Assembly (NCBI GenBank): GCA_907163375.1
Contig: CAJQUW010007936.1
Coordinates: 1-64,000, forward strand
DNA from: Prostheceraeus crozeri
Taxonomy: Eukaryota; Platyhelminthes; Polycladida; Euryleptidae
DNA length: 64,000 bases
Direction of reading: 5' to 3'
Shown: one piece after another, positions 1 through 12,300 of the stretch
How the letters are laid out: each line of letters opens with the position of its first letter
Numbering within the stretch: the first letter of the stretch is position 1
Made by a program: the position numbers and the translations under genes
The notes under the pieces: generated by a model
What the model was told of the DNA's origin: nothing
The model's database searches: none
Seen by the model: only the letters and a program-made list of their open reading frames with translations

Positions 1-158
1 TTGCATTTAAAAATCCTGGCCTTATATAGAAGAGACAAAATCTACTTTTTTAAGTAACCCAGCCTCCTATTTGAAAAAAAACCACCAAAATTCATATTTT
101 AAAAACCCAAAAACCTAAATGGGCTTTTTAAATGGACTTCTTAAATATGCCAACCCTG
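1..158. mobile_element. Right tail of a probable non-autonomous hAT element
   Basis: The stretch is rich in short A and T runs and ends at 148-158 with tgccaaccctg, the complement of the CAGGGTTGGCA end common in hAT transposons. The left part lies outside the window, so neither the partner inverted repeat nor the 8-bp target duplication can be tested. No coding capacity is seen. The call rests on the terminal motif and base composition only. Confidence 0.4.
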
Positions 159-324
159 CATTCAATTCATTGAATACTACTGCATTCCTGAGACGCCGTG
201 ACCAGCCCAGCTGCAGCGGAAAATCTTTCACAAAGCTCTGTAATAATCTGCTAAACCAATGAATTATTTCACTTTTGAATAAGAGGCAATATTTGCCAGA
301 TTGTGCCACGAGACATTATTTATC
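159..324. other. Short spacer, nothing recognised
   Basis: AT-rich DNA between the hAT-like tail and the palindrome. I see no gene, RNA or repeat here. Confidence 0.4.
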
Positions 325-620
325 CAATTTTGGTTCTTCATTATTACTTTGACTCGTCTACAAGCTGTAGGAAGTAATAAAACCGAATTGCGATGTAATG
401 ATCTTACTTAATTTTTATAACAAAAATTTTTCGGCTCACACGCCCTTATCAATGTTATAGCACATCGTGATATATATAGATGTGTTACAACATTGATAAG
501 GGCATGTGAGCCGAAAAAGTTTTGTTATAAAAATTAAATAAGATCATTACATCGCAATTCGGTTTTATTACTTCCTACAGCTTGTAGACGAGTCAAAGTT
601 ATAATGAAGAACCAATATTG
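325..620. repeat. Fold-back element: 296-bp near-perfect palindrome
   Basis: The left arm (325 to about 465) and right arm (about 480 to 620) are almost exact reverse complements centred near 472. Both carry the words caagctgtaggaagtaat and ggctcacacgcccttat (or their complements). Only a short AT-rich loop separates them. There is no reading frame. This looks like a fold-back MITE or a recent inverted duplication; no clear target duplication was found at the edges. Confidence 0.8.
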
Positions 621-1317
621 ATTTCACTTTGAACTGCTTTAGTTATCGGTGCTGGTCAATCGCGAATATTTACAAATTTCTGTGGATCCACTGGAATGTT
701 ATTGGAGGAAACAATATATACTCGAAGCATTCTTTGTTTCACTGCAGTAAGGACTTTTTGTTTTTTTGTAGGAAAATACACCTTTTGTTGATCGCGATGC
801 CTAAAAATCTGAAAAAATAGTTCCAGCCATTGTTCTAGGTTTGATGTTGTTCATATCACAATGCACCTTCTAACAAAATCAAATACCTATCACGAGCAGA
901 GCCATTGAGCACAGAACTCATCAATCTCTGATAGGTGACTAGAGCATTACCCAATGTCACTATCACTTTACACGGTTTCTGCGGTCCATGAAAGTCCTGA
1001 AATGTCATGGAATTGGTCATGCAAGTTATAAATACTCATTCCTGAACATTATTTTTTCTGCAATATATGTATTTATCGAAATCTTTTAATTTTAAATTTT
1101 AAAATTCTGTGTATTTTCTGTTAACTACCTGACAATTTGCAGTAAGCCCATGTAATAGACCTATACAAGTGAGTTGTAGCCTATACAATACAAATAGATG
1201 CATACTGACAATTCCATGAATGCTGCATTATCATAACATGCTGTGAAGCAAAAAAATTAACGACTGTCGAATTGTGTGCTAATTCGCGGCAGCATGTTTT
1301 CGCGAGGTCATGGTCAT
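621..1317. other. Non-coding DNA, nothing recognised
   Basis: Only short chance reading frames. I see no splice-bounded exon, RNA gene or repeat family here. Confidence 0.4.
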
Positions 1318-3750
1318 GCATAGGGTTTAACATATTCTCGAATTTCAAAGAACCGGTTCCGGAACCGATACTTCCAAAGTATTTAACACAAGCTAATCAG
1401 ATTTTCTGTTGAATTGTAGTTTTCATCCAGATGGATATGGCCAGTTATTTAAGGTTGGGATTGATTGAGAACAGGTATTGAAAGTAGAAGCGGTATACGC
1501 ATTGTGCTATATTACGAGTAATTACAATAGTTGACGCGAACAAAAATATTCAGTTATCATAAAAATGAATTAGTTAATGGAGAACACACCAATTAATAGA
1601 ACCCATCAGTACATCCAACGCTTAGATAATGTTTTGTTTTAGGAACACAAGCGCATTTAGCGATCGATCGCTAAGTCGTGATCTTATTTTTCGACAAAAA
1701 TTTCCCGCTGTTGAAAAACAACGCTCGCAATCTACCGAAGTTGGTCTGATAGTCAGCAATGACTTCTGAAGCAATTTCAAGCGATGTGTCAACATTCGAA
1801 ACTAGACCACGTTTTAACTATCCAGGTGAATATGCAGCTATACTTTGCTGAAGCTGCTCCTGGAGACTCAAGTTCTCACTCAAGACAGGCTTCACACTCG
1901 GAGTCTCAGCACTGTCACTGGGATGATCATCAGAAACCTCCACATCTTCATTTCCATGAAGCTTCGTTAAAAACTTGAGCGCACATTTCTTAATCGCATT
2001 TTTTGATGCAACGTCCAAGGATGAGCGTTCAAGAGAATTTGAACCATTTAGAAACATGATCAATAATACAATGTTAACATTGCGACGCTCACTGACACGA
2101 ACAAAGAAGCAATCATAGAAACGAGAACTTAATCTGCTTTTGAGACTGTGCAAATTGTGGAACAAAAAAAGTAGTACTCCTTCAGCAGACAACAACGTAG
2201 AATCTCGACGACAAAGTGCTTCAGCTGCGAGTATGATCGGTGTCAGCACATCAATAAGTGATGGTACAAGCTCCATATCAACATCAGTTATTAAGGTCTA
2301 CCTTTTTGAATCAACGCAAGCTTTTAGAATACAAGGCCGCAATTTTGGATATCGTACTAGCATTGTTTCAATAGTATTCCACCTGACCTTCATATCAAGC
2401 AGAGGCTGGAGCTCAGTATCGAACTCTTCCATCGTTTATCTCTGCAGTAGTTGCAAATTGTTGCCACTTCGAAATATTTTGCATTCCTTTAGCACATTAT
2501 CCACAACAGATTTGTAATCATCCGATAATTCACAAGTGAACAAGCTGTAATCGTCAAAGTCAAAATCGGCGTCACAATTGTGTGCTTGATCTTCACTGTC
2601 ATAATCAGTGTTCTCATCATCGTCGGTGGCAGTCTTAATCATTGATTGTTCGTTGGACTTATACAACACATCTGCGACAGCCAAATGAATGGCATGGGAA
2701 TAACAAAGTTGCAAGTCAGTTTCACAGTTTTTCAAATTTTATGTTAACGCTTGCTCCATCACATATAAATGCTACACAGTCATGTTGCAGATTGAGATCA
2801 TAATCACTGAAACACTGATTAATCGTTGAAAGCAAGTTGTCTGACGTAAATTTTCCTGAAATTCGATACAATCCCAGGTTCCACATCGACTCATCGTTGC
2901 CATGCAAAATTATATTCAAGTAGCGGTGTCCACCGGTGCTACTAGTCCATTCATCAAAGGAACAGGAGAATCGCTCATCTTTTTTAATTTTCTCTTCAAA
3001 AGCACTTTGCAAATTGTCACGAATTTTAGCAGCGTATGGCTGAAGTAGAGCCATGATGTCAGACGGATTCCTCGGAATATTATATCCATCTCTGTTTAGA
3101 GAATTACGAATGTACTCACTTTTGCAAACACCATTGATAGAAAATCCGTCAATTGCGATCAATTTGGATAATATTCGTTCAAGACTTTCCTTCTTTGGTA
3201 TAAATGAGGTAATAGAGCCTTGCCTTAAAGCTTTCTGAGGAGGACCGCTTGCTTGGCTTACATCGGACGTTTCTTGTGGGCAATTCAGAATGTTGTGTAC
3301 TGTCCTCAAATGCTTAAGCATTCCACTTGTAGATCCAGAATTGTGTCTGATCAACTTTGAACATTTATGACAACGTGCACAATCTTTGCTTTGACGAGAG
3401 AAGTACTCCCATACAGCTGAGTAATTCAATCGACTAGCCATGGATGGAGTGACCGAATGAAAATATTCCGTGGATCAAACCTTGTTTTGCACCTTTCTTA
3501 GAATAAGGTGTGATGAATTCAGATCTATTTTTAGACTTTCTCTAAACAATGAACTCAATAGCACTGATGTCAGACGGTGATTGATGGAGCTTGGTTCTCA
3601 TTGGATGTCGTGAGATGGCTGTCGTCATCGAACAACGCGACCATCTGCTTTTTCCAGGGAATCGGTACCAATTGACTTGGAACCGGTTCTGGTATTCTCG
3701 AATTATAGATGGAACCGGTTCCGTACCGGTACCGGGATTAAACCCTATGC
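1318..3750 (-). mobile_element. hAT transposon with BED-finger transposase, decayed
   Basis: The ends are inverted: gcatagggtttaa at 1318-1330 and ttaaaccctatgc at 3738-3750. Each is followed inward by the same word ttctcgaatt and by palindromic gaaccggttcc blocks (about 1350 and 3715). Between them, on the minus strand, lies a broken hAT transposase gene. An 8-bp target duplication is not evident. The shared end sequence plus the transposase make the family call firm; the exact edges are good to a few bases. Confidence 0.8.
1620..3441 (-). pseudogene. hAT transposase (BED zinc finger), broken
   Basis: Cut-and-paste transposase of the hAT superfamily, read leftwards from 3441. The first 240-codon block (3441-2722) opens with a BED finger (C-x2-C ... 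H-x4-H, about residues 8-48). It then carries the RNase H-fold motifs SFDEWTSSTGGHRYL and FICDGASVN, which hold the first two catalytic acidic residues. The next block (2735-2436) has CYSHAIHLAVADVLY, the conserved Cys/His stretch before the insertion domain. Then come KVRWNTIETMLVRYP and, near 1620-1760, a dimerisation-like end containing SGKFLSKNKIT. A frame change near 2730 and stops near 2440 and 2297 mean it cannot make one protein. The family call is sure; the exact clade is not. Confidence 0.8.
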
Positions 3751-4650
3751 ACCATTTGAAATATCCATGCTAAGAAATTTTCGCATACAGCTAATTTTCA
3801 AGATACATTCGCCCTCGTGAAATTTGCAGTAATCGCTTTTCACAATGAGCGAAGAATTTTTATACAGAACTCTAATGGTTGATGATATTGCAAATTCTTC
3901 CATATTCAGACAGTGCCACTTCTATTGACAAACAGTCTGCCAAGTTGCTTCGAATTTCTAGCCAATTTTGTAGTTTCCATATCAATTTGACCAGTAAGAA
4001 GAGTAATATGTGACATGCAAATGATTGTATAAATCTATATCCACCTAGAGCCTTGAAATTATGCACAAATTTTCCTTATCGGTTTCCATCGTTGCTACTT
4101 TTTGGACGTCTGTTTCCTTTAGGCACAAATATATATATACAATGTACGAAGTGTGACAATCATATTCCCGGAATGGTTGAACTGTGAACTAAGTCTTTGA
4201 GATTCGCTCATTTGTATTTACTAGACGACAAATGATGAATGCCGCCTTATCACTTCTTTCTTCAATGCAGTGTCAATGTCAATAGTTTGTCAAATTGCTT
4301 GATGCTAAGTTTTCAGATTCTTGCACAAAAAATCACTAAACAGATATGATCAGTTTTGTGATGTCATGACTTTCATTCTGTTGTGAAGTGATGAAATACA
4401 ATCTAAGTGACTGAATGATAGCTGACAGTAACATCGTTACTAAATATATGATGGTGCATGAAGTCATGTGTACTACACGTCAGAAAGGTTACATCGAAAG
4501 TACAGTTCGCTCTGTCCATGCAAGAATCAGAGAAGACATAAAAACACGGTCTTATGGCATTCAAACATCGTCAAAATTGTTACCTTACGTAGCTTTGTAC
4601 AAACTTGCGTTTTAGAAAGGCAATTTTGATTAAATCTACGATACCTTGCT
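3751..4650. other. Non-coding DNA, nothing recognised
   Basis: AT-rich with short chance frames only. No repeat ends, RNA or exon signals that I can support. Confidence 0.4.
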
Positions 4651-4699
4651 CAGTTGACTGACAACAAAAGTCGTTCGCAGAATATCGAATGTCTAAAGA

Positions 4700-4840
4700 G
4701 AGTGACAACTATTATGTCAATAAAGACGCCAGCACCATTGATTCCGAGAACGTGCTCGCCTGACCCAGGAATCGAGCCGAAGTCCTCGGTGGAGACAAGG
4801 TCGCACTTTCTTCATTATGCTGCACCGACCTTTGTTTGCA
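4700..4840 (-). mobile_element. tRNA-derived SINE fragment
   Basis: Read on the minus strand, ggctcgattcctgggtc (about 4763-4780) resembles the RNA polymerase III B box GGTTCGANNCC. A weak A box lies about 50 bases before it, near 4830. The same layout recurs on the minus strand near 12700, with a similar cgaaagactttggctc context. Edges and tail are not resolved. Confidence 0.45.
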
Positions 4841-5441
4841 ATCCACTGTGTGACGCAGTCGAATGTCATGCTGGCTTGCTGTCTCTCTACAGAATGAATG
4901 CTGGTAGCATTTTGTCAATGATGGTAGGACAATAAGCTGTCAACATTACTTGGAGATGACTTCTGCCTTCACCAGCATTTCCTTTTCCTGGGTCAGGCCA
5001 GTGCTTTCCAGGGTGTTGACGTCTTTTATTCACTTGATAACTGTTATCTCTGTAGATATTCAGAGCATAAGCCAATATCAAACAAGAGTGCAAAAGCATA
5101 CCAAAAATTGATATTTTGAAGCTTACAATTATTTTTGATATTTTATTCTTTTCAAGTGAAGAGGCTAAAAGAGGGAAAAAATCAGAATTTCTGACATAGG
5201 AATTTGTAGCAATTTTTAATGCAGCAGCCTGACCAATAATTTTCATCTTTTTATACAAGGTCAATATCCTGCTTAAAGGTTACTGCAATCTGCTGATAAA
5301 TACAATTGATTATGGATTTAAAATCCATTTTCATTTATAGTTTGTCTCGTTGGTATTTAATTGTCACATATCTGATTATGGCATTTATCTGTACATTTTC
5401 ATTATATTCAAGAGCAGTCTCATATCACTTTACTTCTTTGA
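4841..5441. other. Non-coding DNA, one short SINE-like echo
   Basis: cctgggtcaggccag at about 4987-5001 echoes the SINE word just to the left; otherwise nothing is recognised. Confidence 0.3.
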
Positions 5442-5765
5442 TCAATTAAGATAGTGATTTTGCTTTTGTGCAGACATGTACATTTTCAGCGTCACACGAA
5501 GCGTCTGCGCGGTCTCCAAAGATTCACCTAGAACGTTAAAACTTAGCACAATGTCTAAATGTAGGCCATTCACCTTGATGCATGGCACCTTGTTCGTTTT
5601 ACGAAAACCATGGTTTAGTTCCTTGGCATTGAGAAAACGGCCATCTTCGCATTCCTTGCATACGCGTTCAAGGATCTCTCTGCAATCTCTTTTTGGTTGC
5701 AATAGGTGTGATGTGGTCAGCATATCTAAGGCTATCACGATTTTCTCGGTTATGGTTTCGCCTTA
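5442..5765 (-). CDS. Unrecognised open reading frame, about 100 residues
   Basis: An open frame whose last 98 codons start with ATG at 5738. It stays open upstream to about 5765 and ends at 5442. It is richer in GC and in charged residues than the DNA around it, with blocks such as KRDCREILERVCKECEDGR and KVNGLHLDIVLSFNVLGES. No signal peptide or membrane segment is seen, and I do not recognise a family. It lies just upstream of, and opposite to, the LRRC27-like gene. It could be a real small exon, a gene fragment carried by a repeat, or chance. Confidence 0.3.
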
Positions 5766-6163
5766 ATCATATTACCGGTACATGTTTAAACTTAATGTAC
5801 ATGAAATACATCTACATTCAAGAAAAAGTCTATCGGTGAAAATGTTAGAAAAACAACATTGTGTATAAACTGTGGCACTAACAATTAATGACACAAGATA
5901 GGCGTAAATCTGTGGATAATTTCTTAAACTAGTAACGTTAATGTGAATGCAGCAGTAATTACATCTATATTTATTTAGAATAATTAATTAATTCCAAAAT
6001 AAATTTTCTTGCTTTCACTGAAATTGAACATTCTAGATGGTTAAAATCAATAGTTTTGAAAATAACAGACTTGGGGAGACTCCGACTTCACCGCTATGAT
6101 GACTATGATTCCTATCTGCTCACATTTATATTCCCAAATTTTGTAATATTTCATCTCTTTCAG
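5766..6163. other. Upstream region of the LRRC27-like gene
   Basis: No exon is recognisable. A pyrimidine-rich acceptor tttcatctctttcag ends at 6163, directly before the first coding exon. This implies at least one 5' untranslated exon further left, which I could not locate. Confidence 0.4.
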
Positions 6164-6166
6164 GGA

Positions 6167-6358
6167 ATGGTTGAATACCAGGCTACTGATGGAAATGACA
6201 ACTCACGTGAAGATGATTTGTATTCTAGTGATGTGACGTCGACAGAAATCCTCGACATTTTGTCCAGATGCTCAGAACGTGGTGCTTCATTCCTAGATTT
6301 GTCTCAGCGATCACTTAAATGTATTCCCAATGAGCTATTGAGTCTAGAACATATTCAG
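6167..6358 (+). CDS. LRRC27: LRRC27-like coding exon 1
   Basis: Residues 1-64. The exon follows the acceptor tttcag at 6158-6163, opens three bases later with ATG GTT GAA TAC, and ends CAG before GTAAGT (phase 0). It holds an acidic N-terminus and the first leucine-rich repeat. Confidence 0.85.
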
Positions 6359-9300
6359 GTAAGTTGCAAGAGAAAGGCTAAAAACCAGGTAAGTTGTTCC
6401 TTCTCCACGTTGATCACGTTAAACGGGGAATAGACGGTTGTTGCTTTCGGAATTTTTCGGTTGCTGCTTGATTCAGGTCCAGAGTAGACGTCGGCAGTCG
6501 TCGGAAATTTTACATCAACACGATATGAAGCTTTTCAGCCGAAACAGGAACACGACACGACGTGAACACGAAATCCAAACTGCCCACGACTAACACGATA
6601 AAAACACAAAATTTGTCTTACAAGTAATTTATTTAAATTTCATTTTTCAATGAAAAACAGCAGTTGAGTGAAGGAGACTACAACAGAAATCAGTGATTTT
6701 CGTCAAATGGCTGCAGACTTGCTACTGATCTAGTAAAAAATGTGCTGATCAAGCTGCTGTGGACTCAGAGAATGGCTTCTCCAGTTTATGACATTCTCCG
6801 CTGTTGATTATGTACGTCGCGTGCAACGGAAGCGACTGGGTTGACAACAAAGGCGTACACTGTTCTGCTCAAGCTCGGGTACTGGGCAGCGCTCCCGGCC
6901 CCCAACCAGACTGAGGGGCCCCACAGGGGTCGATGTTCCTGGTTCGGCCATGCATACATGTATTCATCTTTAGCCGATTTGGCTGTGCAAGTACATCTAT
7001 ATAATAATGTATTAATGTTACATAATGCATTCTAGATAGCTTGTCTTTATCTAGAGCAGGTTAAATCAAACCATATTTTCATCCAGTAATCCTCTTTTCG
7101 TCTCAATATGTGATCATGCCACCGTAGCCTTCTTCGCAGAGCATCGGAAGTGCATTCCAGGTTAATCTTATGCCCATAGGTCATGTGTCTATCGATCAGC
7201 TACACATCACAATTTCTTTTAACCAATGCTGCTCTTTCCATCTTCATGATCAGATCACCTTTCACAGCCCACACTCCCGGAAACACACATAATACACCTG
7301 ACTTTTCATTTTCAAGGTTTCAGGGCTTTTCATGTCAGGAAAGGTGCAAGTTCGTAGAATCTTCTGGTGGAGGCATTTTGAATTTTTGAGTCTTATTATT
7401 TTTGTATTTTCTTCAATGGCAAACTGAAGCTTGACTTTTTGGCCTTAGATCCACTCCTGAAGCGCATTACCGAAGTATTTTGATTGATTAGTTCATTGTG
7501 TTTACCCATTCGCACTATATTCTCGAGTCTGCTAATTTTAGCAACAATTGAACCTTTTCCTTTTGACCCGTGTTTGCATTTAGTGATGTAATGACTTTTC
7601 GGAAATTGAAAATCATTATTTTTATGACCAGTCTTGACTAACTCCTTCGATTGATGTGCTCTTCATCAAAATCGGACCATTAGTTTAATATTATTGGAAG
7701 TGGGAAGCTCCCCTTCCTCAGTGGAGGTCATTCGACTAAAGAGATAAGTGGGATGAGGTTTAAAAATCATATAACCGACATCGACTTTGATTCCGCGTTA
7801 TCAGCCTGTCATAGTTGGCGTAATTCAATTGATTTCTGGAAGATCTTGGAATAATAGAGAATTTTATCACAGTCATTCGCTTGATACATAGAAATGGATA
7901 ATTTTGTTTAAATGATTCGGTAGTTGATGCGCGCGATTCGAAGCGTGGTATTAGATACATCCAGTTTCACACCCCGAAAAGCTACGAAAAAAATTTTGCA
8001 GCGCTTGGCCGACTAAGATGACCTTAAACAATCATTGAATATGTATATCGACAAACTCATGTCTCAAGTATTTCAGTGTTTCCTTAAATAACCCACTCCG
8101 CAAATTTTTCAGTTTAAAAATTCTCTATAACGACAGTAGTTGTACATTTCACCCACCTTGTGCTGTCAATAATATTTAAATCGTCTTTTATACAGTTTTG
8201 AAATGTCTAATTTACTTCAACTATTATGGATTTGGGTACTCGTGTGTTTTTTGTGACGCGTGTATTGCATCGATTGTGAAACTGTGGACTGAATAAATAT
8301 ACATCATTACATTATTTTCCCTTATCGTATCACAACCAGCTGTTATGTCTTGTATTTCAGTTCTTATCTTGTTCTAAACTGCTGATTTGAAATTTCAGTG
8401 CTTATACTTGGAAGGCAATGGCATCGAAGCTATACCCCCAGACTTCTTCAGACATTTTCAGAACCTCAGGTGGCTGGATTTGAGGAATAATCGGCTCATG
8501 AATTTGCCATCTTCATACTTAAATAATCATACAAGTCTGCAGACACTTTTACTGGGAGGAAACCTCCTTCGTTCTTTACCGCTTGAGCTTGGTGAGTTTC
8601 AACGAAAACATTATGTTAAATGCTCAAATTGAAATAACAAAATTTGATCTGTTTTCTTTTCCTTGTTTATCGGCAGCTGTGTTGCATTTTTCTTTTCTTT
8701 CCCTATTCAAATAAAACTGCTGTGATGATGGATGAATCCAGACATTCTATAGAAGCATGACATTGAGTATATGTCTCTTATATTTCTGTCTCTATTTAGG
8801 ATTCCACACAGTTAGCATATTCATGATGACCAGCTTATACAGATTGTCTATATAGTGCATGAATAAATACTCTCACTACTCACTATTATCAAATGCATCA
8901 AATGTAAGGAAAAGAAGAATGCTGACATATGCTCTTTGATGACTTAAATCAAAAGGTCAGTAAAAAATGTGTATTCAAGGAATTTGAATGTCTTCCACTG
9001 TGTAATTACGTTAGCTGAATTTTCAAAAATTTACTTCGAATGAAGATCATTAGTTAATTTGATAAGAACAACGATTGATAATACAATAGGCACAGTAAAC
9101 AATTATCAAAACAGCTGCCGGTATTCAACTATTTTTAAGAAATGATGTTCACCATTGCCTATTATTAAGTACCGAGCTGCTTTCAACAAAAATTTTATTC
9201 AAACGCAATTGAAGAGCGTTTATGCATCGCACTAGGAGTAGCTCTGGTAGAATCACGTTGATTTGTTTTTTTTGTATGTAATTTGTTGACGTTGTGGGCA

Positions 9301-12300
9301 ATATTGACCCTAAAACTTCCGATTGAAATGTCTATTTGAACGGACACTGGACAGTAATCTAATACAGGCTAGCAACTGGGTCAAAATTTTCTTTCACTAA
9401 TCTGTCGGCTGTAAAATCTTGCACATATCCATAGAAGCAATTTTGTGTTGATTCAAGAAAACGAAAATTGTCAATGATTGTCATGATTAAGTCGAAAAGT
9501 TTGAATTTCATTGTTTATCAATCATGCTTATGTGATGAAAGTTTGCACTCGCTATATCCTGTGCATGTAATTGAGAAGCTCCTGTTAATGTCACTACTAC
9601 ACTGTCGTTTTTATGTTTGTATTTGAGTGTCTTGCATTTCGATTCCATCAATATTATTTGATTTTTAGGGTTGTTGAGCTCCCTCATTTCACTCAATATC
9701 GCGGATAATCCCATCGAATTTCCTCCCAAGCATGTCCTTGAGGGTGGTGTTCAAGTAATCGTTTCTTTCCTTCGCCGGATGTTGCTCGTAAAAAGTGGAA
9801 GAGAACCAACGGCAGGTAAGTGCACATTTCAGTTTGTTTGCTAAGACATTGGTTCTATCTGTTTGCAATGCATTATGTCAGAATTTGAATCTCTTTAAAA
9901 AAATTGTATAACTGAGCTGAGGGCATTCTTGTACTTTACTGGTCCAAAATACCTCCCTGTACTTTAGTGATTCCATTTGCTACGAATTTAAAAGTTTTTC
10001 AAAAAATATCAATTCTTATACTTCCAAAAGAAACAACACACCATTCTCTGAATTTTCTCTAAAGTTGCTGAATGAGTCTTACAGGAAATATTCGACGTGA
10101 AATTCTCTTTTCTTGCAAATAACAACGGACAGCGCTGTAAAGTTAGCAGAATGCTGCGCGAGCTCAGTTAATTTCATGTCACAACAGCTCGATGTTAACT
10201 TCAAACACAACAGCTCGATGTACAGAGTGTCAGAGCTAAAAGTCCTCTTTGTACAAAGCGAACAACATGAAACTGCTGTTGTCTGGAATGTTGCATTTGT
10301 GAAGCATGTGAGAATCCAATTTCTATGATCATGCTTAGTGGTTTTAAAGCTGTTTAAATGTATTATTCATTGCTGGAAAAATCAAGTTTTTGGTCTTGTT
10401 CTCAGTAGATGACAACGATTAATTTCGGCTATATTCCATAGTCATTCTCAAGTAAAAAGAAATATATAAAAATGTACAACTTTCAAAAAATATGATTTCA
10501 GATGTCTTTGTGAGCTCATAGGATCCATCATGTCAAGAAATAGCAATCATGACACAGCACAGTGGGCGAAAGCCCATGATATACCACCCCAACCTCCCAA
10601 CCCATTGGTGATGTTGTGTTAATGGAAAGGAAAATCTTTGAATTGTTCACATTCAGCCCAACTGTTTATTTTTGGTTTTTGTTTTCTGATGATGATTGAT
10701 TCTTTTAGTCTGATATTTGCTTCATCATCTGCTGTATTGAGGATTTTTAGATTGAAGGCTTTGTTCTGATTGCATGTTTGTTGATATTTGTAAATAGATG
10801 AATTCTTGTTGTTGTGGTGTTCTTTTATTCTATTTTTAAGATGGCGAATAGTGCTACCAGTGTAATATTGATGGCATTGTTGACATTGATAATCATATAA
10901 TATGTTCTTGCGGAAGCATATGTCGGGATTGGAGATCGGACAATTTTTCATTGAGCAATGATTTTGCGATGTAATTTTATTTGTTAGGATATTTCTTAAT
11001 GTTCTCGATTTGCTGGCAACACGAACAGGGATTCCTTCCTTTCTAAAAATTCGTTTGATTGTTTTGTTAATGTCTTCTCAGATGTAATCAACTTTAAGAT
11101 AAAATGGTTCCTTGTTTTGTTTCTTCTTCTTTCTTCGGTTATGTTTAGCATTAAGTATAACCTCTTCTGCTTAACCATTTTGTTACATCATATGTTGTCA
11201 AAGTTATCCTGAAACTCTGTTTAATTGTGTTTTTCCTTTAGTTTCCTAAAGGTTTGCATTCAAAAGTTCAATAAACCAAAAAAGTAAATTCAAAACTAGG
11301 AGTGAATTGTAGTATCTCAAAGCAAAAAAATTCAACATAACAATTTTCTCATTCTTCTCTTCGACAAAAAGACGATGGCAATAGTTGTCGAAAGTTTTTG
11401 TTAGCATTCATGATGTCATCAAGTGAAAAGTATTCACTGTTTGCTGCTTCAAATCTGCGATGTCCTGTATCGGTCTGTCTATGGAGCGAACAACGAATGA
11501 CGGAGAACAAATCTGAAGACAATGATGTTGTTGGAAATCCGTTCATTTTATGAAAGTCGCCTGTTCAAGCGTGCACACAATCCAACCAAGTACGAGTATT
11601 TGAATCTCTTTCTGTGATGATTTCATAACTCCAGATATAAGTTTGACTTCGTCCGTATTTAACACAAGAAGTACATTTGCCAAAGTATCATTTAAAGTTG
11701 ATGTGTACATTCATGTTTATAATTTAATCAAAACACTGCGTAACCGCATTGCCACTTTAATCTTTAAAGAACTGTACGAAGATATGCTTATGCTTTTTGC
11801 CAATCAAGCTTTCCTAGTGTTTTTTTTTTCCACGAACACGAATGTTGCGAATGTCTTGCACATGATGGAAGTACCAAAGTCAAGTACCAAGTCGTCTTCA
11901 GACTGATTGAATGGCTGAAATAAAATGAAAAATAAATGTGGTGTGGTGTGATTCGAATACGGATATGTACTGATAAGAGACAGACAACAGACACTCGCCG
12001 CCAGCCATAAATTGATTAATTCATTCAGAACATGATGCGTTTGACGTTTGTCAAGGTACATAAGCCACAGAGCCAAACCACCTGGTATTTTGGCACAGTT
12101 TTTTTCCATGTTTTCTTGATGCCTGTTCACAATTTGATTTGATTAGATTAAAACCAAAATTGGGCAAATGTGTTTGGCATGTTTTTTTTTGAAGGGCAAG
12201 GGAAGGGGCCTGAAAATTTTCTAGGCTGCATTCTTGTATACATACAAATTCAATAATTCTGTTTCGCATAATGAACGAGAGTCGTTCCAATAAAGAATGG

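Noticed and set aside
1784-2517. Open frames on the + strand of 64 and 125 codons
   Set aside because: They are shadows of the hAT transposase read on the other strand.
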